This document shows, piece by piece, positions 1 through 6,816 of a DNA stretch of 17,283 nt. Under the pieces are notes generated by a model. That model searched no databases. It was not told where the DNA came from and worked only from the letters and a program-made list of their open reading frames with translations. The stretch comes from JAGOEX01 sp964630905. Lineage in GTDB: Bacteria > UBP6 > UBA1177. Every line of letters starts with the position of its first letter. The first letter of the stretch is position 1. The translations under genes were made by a program, and so were the position numbers. The stretch spans positions 1 through 17,283 of the forward strand of contig CAZVWR010000062.1 of the NCBI GenBank assembly GCA_964630905.1, in the 5' to 3' direction.

Positions 1-53
1 AAAATCCCTCGGGATACTCTCCTGTACCGGTTCGAGTCCGGTCTCCGGCACCA
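1..53 (+). tRNA. tRNA-Leu (anticodon NAA, probably UAA or CAA), 5' part outside window
   Basis: The window opens inside the anticodon loop. AAAA at 1-4 is the 3' part of the loop and TCCCT at 5-9 is the 3' strand of the anticodon stem, so anticodon bases 2 and 3 are both A. A 16-base variable region (10-25) folds as a class II variable arm, pairing 10-14 with 20-24. The T arm is ACCGG / TTCGAGT / CCGGT at 26-42. The acceptor 3' strand CTCCGGC is at 43-49, with discriminator A at 50 and an encoded CCA at 51-53. A long variable arm with an NAA anticodon means leucine (UUA/UUG codons) rather than phenylalanine. The first anticodon base is outside the window. No clear terminator follows. Confidence 0.88.
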
Positions 54-134
54 TCTGATCAATTGAGCATCATAAATGATTAATGTCAGGTAGAAAAAAA
101 CAGTAGTTTATGAAAAAAGAAACACGAAATCTGC

Positions 135-163
135 TTGCAAAAAAATTCCAATAGTAGTAACAT
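135..163 (+). promoter_or_regulatory. Candidate sigma-70-type promoter for the exported-protein operon
   Basis: TTGCAA at 135-140 and TAACAT at 158-163 are 17 bases apart, each matching consensus at four of six positions. This is the best spaced pair between the tRNA and the first gene. It would leave a leader of roughly 65-70 bases before the GTG at 239. The region is AT-rich, so chance matches are easy. Read-through from the tRNA transcript is an alternative. Confidence 0.3.
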
Positions 164-176
164 TATCTAATTTAAA

Positions 177-206
177 TACTTCAACTATGAAGTAAGATGG
201 TTTTTT
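177..206 (+). other. Leader stem-loop followed by a T-run
   Basis: TACTTCA (177-183) pairs perfectly with TGAAGTA (188-194) around an ACTA loop. Six T residues follow at 201-206. The stem has only two G/C pairs and the T-run starts six bases after it, so this is a poor intrinsic terminator. It could be a weak attenuator or leader hairpin, or chance. It lies about 30 bases before the Shine-Dalgarno sequence of the first gene. Confidence 0.25.
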
Positions 207-227
207 AAGTGTCGGGAAATAGATATC

Positions 228-232
228 AGGGG
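228..232 (+). promoter_or_regulatory. Ribosome binding site that fixes a GTG start at 239
   Basis: AGGGG lies six bases before GTG at 239. An upstream in-frame GTG at 209 has no such site and would put ten extra residues before the signal peptide. The start at 239 is therefore preferred. Confidence 0.7.
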
Positions 233-238
233 TTTATT

Positions 239-1288
239 GTGAAGAAAAAATTTTTAACTGTTTTCTGTCTGATTTTTGTCTGGTCATTTATATCAGGACA
301 AAGCGTAACCGGTTTTAATGATGTCACCGACTATTTTACCGGTTTCGAAGATGAAGATGAAGAAGATGAAGCAAATTCGGAAAACGAAGATGAATTTGTT
401 GAAGAAAAAGAAGAGCGGGAAGAAGAAGATCCGTTTATGAAAAAGGAAGAAAAAAAAGTGGTGGATGACTTTGTTCCGGATGATATTAAGGATGAGGTTG
501 TGAGAAAAGATGTTTTTGTTCAGCCGCTTGATGATGATTTTGTTGTTGAAAAAAGAGAGAAAGGGAAAACACACCGGTATGTTGAACCCGATCTTGCAAG
601 AATAGTTGTTCCGACATACCTTTATGCTGAAAATGCTATCAGGTCCAAGAAGCTTTTTGAACTTTACAGGAACGATGAAGTGGTCATTCTGGAGGAGTCC
701 GGAGATTTCATGAAAGTTGAGTTTCTGGGAAAAGAGGGCTGGGTTCCGACTCAGGATGTAAGGATCGAAAAATGGCATACTTTCAGGATTTCAATGGAGC
801 TTTCAGGAGGCGTTGCCGGCGGCGGCGGTGAGATCAAGAATTTTGATGTTATAGGGAATTATGTGTTCCGTTTGAATGTTGCGGTCGTTCAGGATTTTGT
901 CGTGGGTGTTGAGGGAAGAGCCCTTTCATTTGATACAGATGTTCTTTATGCCGGCGGCGGACTCATGCTTAGATATTACATTCACGGTGTAAGAAGCAAG
1001 AAGACAAGAAGTGCACTCAGTGCTTATGCTGGATACATCGGCGGATACGAGAAGAAAGGAGATTCATACGGACTGGTAATAGGTGAATCTGAGTATATGG
1101 TCTTTAACGGTGTATATGCCGGAGGGTCGCTTGATTATTATTTCAGAGTTTGGAACTGGGTTTCTTTAGGCATTGGAGGCGATTTTACATTTGTGAAGCT
1201 TTACGGTGAAACCGAAACTGCCAAGCTTGAAAAAGAATTCTATCAAGGCGGCGGACATCTGAGCCTTATGTTTAATATTTTGAGGTGA
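239..1288 (+). CDS. Exported acidic SH3b-domain protein with C-terminal outer-membrane beta-barrel-like region
   Basis: The product is 349 residues from the GTG start. Residues 1-20 form a signal peptide: a KKK n-region, then a hydrophobic stretch ending near SG|Q. Residues 36-70 are extremely rich in Glu and Asp, and acidic/lysine-rich character continues to about 110; the coding strand there is almost pure purine. Residues 122-176 look like a bacterial SH3 (SH3b) domain, with a VVILEESGDFMKV strand pair and the typical K-x-GWVP turn. Residues 182-349 have alternating Gly/aromatic strands typical of small 8-10-strand outer-membrane barrels, such as the AYAGYIGGY segment. SH3b domains usually bind peptidoglycan or peptides, so a natural reading is a barrel anchored to murein through a periplasmic arm. 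The last residue is Arg, not the usual aromatic. It is first in a run of six close genes; its stop lies 5 bases before the next start. The barrel call is from strand pattern only. Confidence 0.72.
   Translation: MKKKFLTVFCLIFVWSFISGQSVTGFNDVTDYFTGFEDEDEEDEANSENEDEFVEEKEEREEEDPFMKKEEKKVVDDFVPDDIKDEVVRKDVFVQPLDDDFVVEKREKGKTHRYVEPDLARIVVPTYLYAENAIRSKKLFELYRNDEVVILEESGDFMKVEFLGKEGWVPTQDVRIEKWHTFRISMELSGGVAGGGGEIKNFDVIGNYVFRLNVAVVQDFVVGVEGRALSFDTDVLYAGGGLMLRYYIHGVRSKKTRSALSAYAGYIGGYEKKGDSYGLVIGESEYMVFNGVYAGGSLDYYFRVWNWVSLGIGGDFTFVKLYGETETAKLEKEFYQGGGHLSLMFNILR
1282..1287 (+). promoter_or_regulatory. Ribosome binding site that fixes the ATG start at 1294
   Basis: GAGGTG ends six bases before ATG at 1294 and spans the stop of the previous gene. 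An in-frame GTG at 1285 lies inside this site and so cannot be the likely start. The two genes are probably translationally coupled. Confidence 0.7.
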
Positions 1289-1293
1289 AAAAT

Positions 1294-4176
1294 ATGAAAA
1301 GATCACTCCATATCTCAATTTTGATCATTTTTGTCTTCATCGGTTTTTTCAGTGCATGCAGTCCGGAAGAAACACACCTTGATATAGAATGCAGTTCCTT
1401 CAATGACTGTGAACTGGGCGAAAGGTGTTACAAGGCAAAATGTGTCAGTAATTTACAGGAACCGAAAAATCCTCTTGATGAAAAAGAGGAGTTCGGCGGC
1501 ATAGAGTATGTCACCAATAAAATATTCTATCAGGGCAGAGTAAGTCTTCCGGATGGATTTGTCCTCCCTTTTCAAAATCTTCAGGTGCAGTACGGAAAAA
1601 AGAATCTTGTTCAGAATGTTGATAAGGTGAATGGAACTTTCTGGGTCAGGACAAATGTTGTAGGAACGACACTTTTCATACTTAAAACAAACTATGAGGA
1701 TGAGTCAAAGAATGTTCCTCTCATGCTGACGGTATTTCCTTCAAACGGAGAAAATTATTTTAAGAGAAAGCACATTGAGTTCAGTGTAAGAGAAACTGCC
1801 GTGGCACTTGTTTTCCTTCAGCCGGGCATTGCAACAACAACAAACCCTCTCTATAATGCGGCACTCCTTGAGATGATAAGAGGTCTTGATGCGACACAGA
1901 CGCTTATCAGAATACTTACAGATAAAATGACAAGAGTCACACCCAGTATCATTGTTTCAGGCGATCTCGATGTTCAGAATGCAATTGCCGGGGTTGTCAA
2001 TGAGCTTTTTTTCGGAAAGCCGGAGAAGGAAGAAGAGAAAGAGACTCCATTAGCATTGAAAGATGGAATAACTGTGATACAGGATGACAAGACCGACACT
2101 TTCCATCATGCGGTTTTAAGAGACCTTCCCAAAGAACACAGCGAAGAGGAAGTTGATAAAGTGTTTGTCAAATATTTCAGCGAGAACGGATCATCTGTCA
2201 AAGCTTTCAATACAATGCCAAGATGGGTCTATTTCTATGTTGATTCGATGCCGAAGGAGGCTTTTCTCCCTGGAGATCCTGATGATGACGGTATTGATCC
2301 TGAAGCAAACCCGTCTTTTATAGTTCCTCCTGAATACTATATTTCTCCAACCCTGAAATACATAGTTCAGGCATATATTAACAAAAACATTGACTATCTT
2401 ACCGAAAAACTGATCGTTGAAGGTCAGACCAACAGAATGGCTTCAGAGATTGCAACATATTTTGAAATGACCCCTGAAACCGAAAAAACGCAGTTGAGAT
2501 TCAAGGGCAAAGAGTTGGAAGAAGGTCTGCTTGTGAGCTATGTTCCGGCTCAGAACAGCGGAAATCTTATGAACAGGGCCATGGATCCGATATGGGCAAC
2601 TTATTTTTCCCAGATCATCCTTCCTATGATCATGATCTCTGCCGATGTCAACGACAACTTTCTTAAAATATTGACTAATTATGATAAAACTGTCAACAAG
2701 GGGCTTTCATCCCATCCTGTACATATCGTTGCCAGTGGAATAAGAAAAAGAGGTATCGGTCAGAGGGTCAACGATTTTATGAAAACCAGAAAGCAGTCTT
2801 TCGGAACGCCTCTGTATAAAAGTGATCTTTACATAAAAGTCATGGAGGTCATTGTCAATTCATTTTCCGGTGAAACTAAAAGCAGTAGAGCTTTTCTTGA
2901 GGAACTGAAGGAGGTTACGGGCAGTGAAACTTATGTAGATCAGTTGCATAGAACCATAGATCTTTTGTTTAGAAAGCTTGCACCTGTTGATATTATTAAA
3001 CTTTTCTCCGGAATGGATGCACCGATAATTGAATTTACAGATGAAATATTCAATTTCGGTAATACAGGAGAAGATGTCTATTACTTTAACGAAGTGATAG
3101 AGGAAGAAACTGATACTGAAACTACTGACGAGGAATATAACCCTTATCCGACAACAGAAGATGTCTGTTCAAAAGAGAAGTGTCTGTGTCTTCCGGAGAG
3201 TGGATTTAATACATCTGAATTCGTTGTCGGTGACAAACCCGGATGCATGCTTCAGATAGCTGCCGGCAACAAAATGTTCCTTATGGGATCTGATTCAGAT
3301 GATGCTTTCGTCATGGAAAAACCGTCTCACTGGATCACGGTCAATAACAACTTCCTCATTGACAAATATGAAGTCACAGTTGCGCAATACAAAAATTTCC
3401 TTAATGATATCAATAACAAACCGTGGCTTCCTGAAAATGCCGCAAAAACTGATGATGAGCTCGGTCTGGAGAAATGTTACGGCAACGATAAATATCTTGA
3501 GGAGTGGTTCGGTGAGTATAGCGGAGATGATTATATAGGTCCTGCAAAAGACAGGATGCCTGTAACAAGTGTCTGCTGGTATGCTGCAAATGCATATTGT
3601 AAATGGGCAGGAAAGCGTCTGCCGACAGAAGAGGAGTGGGAATATTCTGCGAAAGTTTCAAATGACTGTGTCTGTGCTCCCGGAGATACTGCATGCGTAG
3701 AAACGGGCAAAAAATGTCCTGAAATGCCGTGGGGAACCGGTTTCTGGGACAGCATTAACATTTCCTACCAGGCAAATTACAGAAACAGCAATGATCCTTT
3801 TGAGCCGAGCAGAGAGCTTGAAGATCTTCTTTCACCGGAAGATCTTCTGAAGGCTTATCCTGAACCTCATGTGACTCCGGTAGGATATTTCAACGGTAAC
3901 AAGTATGACGCATTTAATTCCAAGGATGGCAAAAGCCCGAGCGGTGTTTACGATATGTCAGGAAATGCCGAGGAATGGGTCGGAACAAGATTTTTCTATT
4001 ATTCGGATCTTTTCCAGGGAGGAGTTCCGCTTCCGATCGGTGATCAGAGAACTGTGAGAGGCGGAAGCTGGAAGACATCAAGAAGGCTAATCAGGGCGAC
4101 ATTCAGAAGAGGTGTGAATCCTCAATACAGTTCCAACTCTGTGGGTTTTAGATGTGCAATGGATATAACGCAATAA
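1294..4176 (+). CDS. Large lipoprotein with C-terminal FGE-sulfatase (SUMF1-like) domain lacking catalytic cysteines
   Basis: The product is 960 residues. Residues 1-22 are a lipoprotein signal ending FFSAC, so Cys22 is the expected acylated residue. A four-cysteine cluster follows at 33-50 (C-x5-C-x5-C-x4-C), a pattern common in secreted proteins of Myxococcota-like bacteria. Residues 70-130 look like a small beta domain. The middle, about 130-620, is mostly helical and unrecognised, with a DPDDDGID segment near 329 that could bind calcium. An acidic Thr/Glu linker precedes a short Cys cluster near 625-635. From about 652 to 955 runs an FGE-sulfatase domain: a G-x-MG-S opening, IDKYEVT, GKRLPTEEEWEYSA, GVYDMSGNAEEW, RGGSW and GFRC. 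In true formylglycine-generating enzymes two catalytic cysteines lie between RGGS and GFRC; here that stretch has none. Sulfatase activation is therefore unlikely and a binding or structural role more plausible. The next gene starts 14 bases downstream. Confidence 0.82.
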   Translation: MKRSLHISILIIFVFIGFFSACSPEETHLDIECSSFNDCELGERCYKAKCVSNLQEPKNPLDEKEEFGGIEYVTNKIFYQGRVSLPDGFVLPFQNLQVQYGKKNLVQNVDKVNGTFWVRTNVVGTTLFILKTNYEDESKNVPLMLTVFPSNGENYFKRKHIEFSVRETAVALVFLQPGIATTTNPLYNAALLEMIRGLDATQTLIRILTDKMTRVTPSIIVSGDLDVQNAIAGVVNELFFGKPEKEEEKETPLALKDGITVIQDDKTDTFHHAVLRDLPKEHSEEEVDKVFVKYFSENGSSVKAFNTMPRWVYFYVDSMPKEAFLPGDPDDDGIDPEANPSFIVPPEYYISPTLKYIVQAYINKNIDYLTEKLIVEGQTNRMASEIATYFEMTPETEKTQLRFKGKELEEGLLVSYVPAQNSGNLMNRAMDPIWATYFSQIILPMIMISADVNDNFLKILTNYDKTVNKGLSSHPVHIVASGIRKRGIGQRVNDFMKTRKQSFGTPLYKSDLYIKVMEVIVNSFSGETKSSRAFLEELKEVTGSETYVDQLHRTIDLLFRKLAPVDIIKLFSGMDAPIIEFTDEIFNFGNTGEDVYYFNEVIEEETDTETTDEEYNPYPTTEDVCSKEKCLCLPESGFNTSEFVVGDKPGCMLQIAAGNKMFLMGSDSDDAFVMEKPSHWITVNNNFLIDKYEVTVAQYKNFLNDINNKPWLPENAAKTDDELGLEKCYGNDKYLEEWFGEYSGDDYIGPAKDRMPVTSVCWYAANAYCKWAGKRLPTEEEWEYSAKVSNDCVCAPGDTACVETGKKCPEMPWGTGFWDSINISYQANYRNSNDPFEPSRELEDLLSPEDLLKAYPEPHVTPVGYFNGNKYDAFNSKDGKSPSGVYDMSGNAEEWVGTRFFYYSDLFQGGVPLPIGDQRTVRGGSWKTSRRLIRATFRRGVNPQYSSNSVGFRCAMDITQ

Positions 4177-4190
4177 AATAAGGTGCTTAA

Positions 4191-5513
4191 ATGAGAAAAA
4201 CGATTAAAACAATCATGCCGGTCTTACTGATCCTTTTTTCCGTTAATGTTTTTGCGGAAATAAAGCAGGAAGGCGATGAGTGGCGTGTCTATGATGAGCA
4301 GTATTCGGAAGAGATCGAGTTTGAATACCGGGATGTGCTTATTGAACACAACACCTGGGGAACGGGCGACTGGCTCCCGGGATGCGGAGGACTGATGCCT
4401 CTGAGTGTAAAGTTTAATGTCGAATACGGTGCTGAAATGGGTGCCAAAATGAAAGGTCGCGCCCATGCAAAATGGCCTGAAGCGGTAAAAGTATATTTTG
4501 AGGGTACTCCAAACGGCGGTGAAGCTGATATGTTCTACGGTATAAACATGGAAGCACTCTGGAAGAACTGTTATACCGGACAAGAACAGGAACTCAGTAA
4601 ATGGCTCAATTTTGACTTGAGCTTTGAAGATTATAAAGTTTACGAGCCGTTTCTTCTTGACGGCAATGTTGACAACCCTGTTTCAATGGAAGACAGTATA
4701 GATCATTTTCTGATCTATGAAGGGACTCTGGCTGATATGGTGGGAGGTTCATGCGGACTCTCCATCCCGTTCATCGGTGACATATGCAGTCTTATCCATT
4801 TTAAGTTTGAGCTTGACGGGAAAATGTATGTGGAGATCTTCGGAAGCAGGATCGCTCTTGATGAAAAACAGGGTCGAAGCATTTTTTCGGACAATCAGTA
4901 TCTTGTCATTGAACCGCCTCTTGTCGGAACTATAATGGAAATCCCGGTTCATTACGAATCAAAAGTTTATTATGAAACGATCATAATTTTCACAATAACG
5001 ATAAGAATAAGAATACTTGAGCTCGAATTTCCTATTCCAATTGAAATTCCTATCGCTGACGGTGACAAGATATGGACATATAATTCTCAAACTGTTTATT
5101 TTAATTTTCCGGCAATTTTCATAGATAGAAGAAGTCATAAATTTGCTGATACAGTTCCCGGAGATGAAGATTACTGGGAATTTGAAGTGGAAAATATCGG
5201 GACAAGACCTCTTGAAGGAAAGATAGTTTCAGACGATTCAAATTTTATTGTAATGCCTGATACAGTGAATCTCGATCCGGGCGGAAGCACCACAATCACG
5301 GTTTTCTTCAAACCATATGATGTCGGAACAAAGAAAGGAACAATAAAATTTTACAGCAATGATCCTGTTGAACCTTATACAACAGTCTCTCTTTTCGGAT
5401 ATAGCAGTGAAAGCGATACACAGTGGACAAAGGTTATCGAAGGTGACGAGCCGAGATGGGAGGTCGTTTCAAAAGGTAACGGCTGTTCAGTAAGTGTGAT
5501 AGGGGGTGAATAA
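4191..5513 (+). CDS. Secreted protein with C-terminal ASH/choice-of-anchor-type domain
   Basis: The product is 440 residues with a standard signal peptide (residues 1-22, cleavage after VFA). AAGGTG at 4179-4184 is its ribosome binding site. Residues 23-305 are an unrecognised beta-rich region with four cysteines (65, 127, 188, 199) that could form disulfides, including a hydrophobic strand-rich stretch at 255-290 (IIIFTITIRIRILELEFPIPIEI). Residues about 308-405 match an ASH (ASPM/SPD-2/Hydin) immunoglobulin-like domain: a F-x-VENIGTRPL strand, LDPGGSTTITVFF, GTKKGTIKFYSNDP, and a final SLFGYS. Such domains are structural or adhesive modules in periplasmic and surface proteins. The extreme C-terminus has a lone GNGCSVS segment that resembles the start of Cys-containing sorting tags, but no membrane helix or basic tail follows. 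Its stop overlaps the next ATG by one base (TAATG), so translation is probably coupled. Confidence 0.75.
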   Translation: MRKTIKTIMPVLLILFSVNVFAEIKQEGDEWRVYDEQYSEEIEFEYRDVLIEHNTWGTGDWLPGCGGLMPLSVKFNVEYGAEMGAKMKGRAHAKWPEAVKVYFEGTPNGGEADMFYGINMEALWKNCYTGQEQELSKWLNFDLSFEDYKVYEPFLLDGNVDNPVSMEDSIDHFLIYEGTLADMVGGSCGLSIPFIGDICSLIHFKFELDGKMYVEIFGSRIALDEKQGRSIFSDNQYLVIEPPLVGTIMEIPVHYESKVYYETIIIFTITIRIRILELEFPIPIEIPIADGDKIWTYNSQTVYFNFPAIFIDRRSHKFADTVPGDEDYWEFEVENIGTRPLEGKIVSDDSNFIVMPDTVNLDPGGSTTITVFFKPYDVGTKKGTIKFYSNDPVEPYTTVSLFGYSSESDTQWTKVIEGDEPRWEVVSKGNGCSVSVIGGE

Positions 5514-6799
5514 TGGGTAGAATTTTGAATATCCCCTCACTAATTATATTTCTCCTGATGGCAGGATGCACTGGAGGCGGTGAGTACCTGTTCCAGAAAA
5601 CCGGACAGGATTTTGATCAAAAAGGAGGCATTTATAAAGGTGTCGACGATGTTACAGTACATATCCCTGAAGGTGCTCTGCCTGAAGGAATAGATAAGAT
5701 CACGATAACGGTTTATGCACTTGATACATCACCTTTCACAAATGTTTCAAAGCCCGTTACCAACATTTATTCAATTTCTCCTGCAGCGATACAGTTCACC
5801 AAGGATCTTACCGTGGTCATTCCGTATAAGGAGACATCATTTCCCAATCTGCTGGACGAGCTCGATCTGAAACCTTATTTCTCTCTTGACAGGCAGAGTT
5901 TCGAGGTTTTTGACAAAGAGGTTTATCAGCTTGATGTCGAAAACAATATCATCAAGATAAGTACAAAATATCTCGGAAATTTCCACCTTGGTTTTCCAAA
6001 AGAACTTGTTAAGCAGGAAGATTCCGATCCTTCCGGAATAGCTGAAATGATTCTTATCCCAGCAGGTGATTTCCAGTTCGGCGCACCGCAGGGAACTAAG
6101 ACCGGAGTGGCTGAAAATGAAGAGGGCATGAAAGAATCGGAAGGACTTAACACGGTATATCTCTCCGCGTATTACATTGATAAATATGAAGTAACAAACA
6201 GGCAGTATCAGTTATGTCAGGAAGCAGGAGTATGTGTTGAGCCGCACGACCTGACTTCGGTAATGTACCAGAATTATTACTATAATCCGAACTATGCGGG
6301 ATTCCCGGTAATATGGGTGAGCTATAATCAGGCACTCACTTTCTGTCACTGGGCAGGAAAAACTCTTCCGACAGAGGCACAATGGGAAAAAGCTGCAAGA
6401 GGGGAGACATTCAGGGAATACCCATGGGGAAAAGAGCCGCCGGCAGACAATATTGAAGCCACAGTTGCAAACTACTCAGCACTTTTCGGTGATGTTACAA
6501 ATGCAACATGGGGCGAAGACGGTGTTTCAAAGTACGGTGTCTATAATATGGCCGGGAATGTTGCTGAATGGACTGACACATGGCATAACATTGACAGCTA
6601 CTACCAGAAAAGGACGGACGGTGTGATAGTTGAAGATCCGATCGGTCCTGCTGAATCGCCGACACAGGAAAAGGTGATAAAAGGGGGGAGCTGGGTTTCA
6701 CTCGAGAATGAAATAACAACTTTTGCAAGGGACAAAGCCTTCCCGAATTACAGATACTATAATCTTGGATTCAGATGTGTACAGTCGGTAAACAAATGA
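5513..6799 (+). CDS. Lipoprotein with ZU5-like domain and FGE-sulfatase (SUMF1-like) domain
   Basis: The product is 428 residues. The signal ends LMAGC, with Cys19 the lipidation site, followed by a Gly-rich tether. Residues 38-160 resemble a ZU5-type beta domain, with VTVHIPEGALPEG followed by a TITVY strand and a later LTVVIPY strand. Residues 176-424 are an FGE-sulfatase domain: ILIPAGDFQFG, YIDKYEVTNRQY, HWAGKTLPTEAQWEKAARGE, YPWG, KYGVYNMAGNVAEW, KGGSW and LGFRC. The segment between GGSW (391-394) and GFRC (419-422) has no cysteine, so the oxidase site of real formylglycine-generating enzymes is absent. It shares this domain with the gene at 1294-4176 but is much shorter, suggesting two partners of one assembly. 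The strong AGGGGGTGA at 5501-5509 serves as ribosome binding site inside the end of the preceding gene. Confidence 0.82.
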   Translation: MGRILNIPSLIIFLLMAGCTGGGEYLFQKTGQDFDQKGGIYKGVDDVTVHIPEGALPEGIDKITITVYALDTSPFTNVSKPVTNIYSISPAAIQFTKDLTVVIPYKETSFPNLLDELDLKPYFSLDRQSFEVFDKEVYQLDVENNIIKISTKYLGNFHLGFPKELVKQEDSDPSGIAEMILIPAGDFQFGAPQGTKTGVAENEEGMKESEGLNTVYLSAYYIDKYEVTNRQYQLCQEAGVCVEPHDLTSVMYQNYYYNPNYAGFPVIWVSYNQALTFCHWAGKTLPTEAQWEKAARGETFREYPWGKEPPADNIEATVANYSALFGDVTNATWGEDGVSKYGVYNMAGNVAEWTDTWHNIDSYYQKRTDGVIVEDPIGPAESPTQEKVIKGGSWVSLENEITTFARDKAFPNYRYYNLGFRCVQSVNK

Positions 6800-6804
6800 T
6801 GAGC

Positions 6805-6810
6805 TTGGAG
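6805..6810 (+). promoter_or_regulatory. Ribosome binding site that fixes the ATG start at 6817
   Basis: TTGGAG lies six bases before ATG at 6817, which begins a clean lipoprotein signal. The longer in-frame ATG at 6775 would overlap the preceding gene and add 14 residues ahead of the signal peptide, so it is rejected. Confidence 0.65.
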
Positions 6811-6816
6811 ATAAAA

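Noticed and set aside
69..80. Terminator after the tRNA (ATCAT/ATGAT inverted repeat)
   Set aside because: Stem of five mostly A/T pairs with a two-base loop and no following T-run.
1..238. Integration (attachment) site at the 3' end of the tRNA
   Set aside because: tRNA ends are frequent integration sites, but no duplicate of the tRNA end, integrase or phage gene occurs in the window.
293..778. 161-residue minus-strand reading frame opposite the SH3b/barrel gene
   Set aside because: It is the reverse of the GAA-rich acidic tract, producing artificial Phe/Ile/Lys runs. It lacks a ribosome site and the plus-strand gene has a clear signal peptide and domains.
5490..5570. Frameshift splitting one protein into the ASH-domain gene and the following lipoprotein
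   Set aside because: The frame of the second gene has a stop (TGA at 5507-5509) just upstream of its ATG. A strong ribosome site and a complete lipoprotein signal show a real separate start.
4054..6778. FGE-like C-termini as targets of a diversity-generating retroelement
   Set aside because: This fold is a common DGR target, but there is no reverse transcriptase, no template repeat and no Asn-codon-rich variable stretch in the window.
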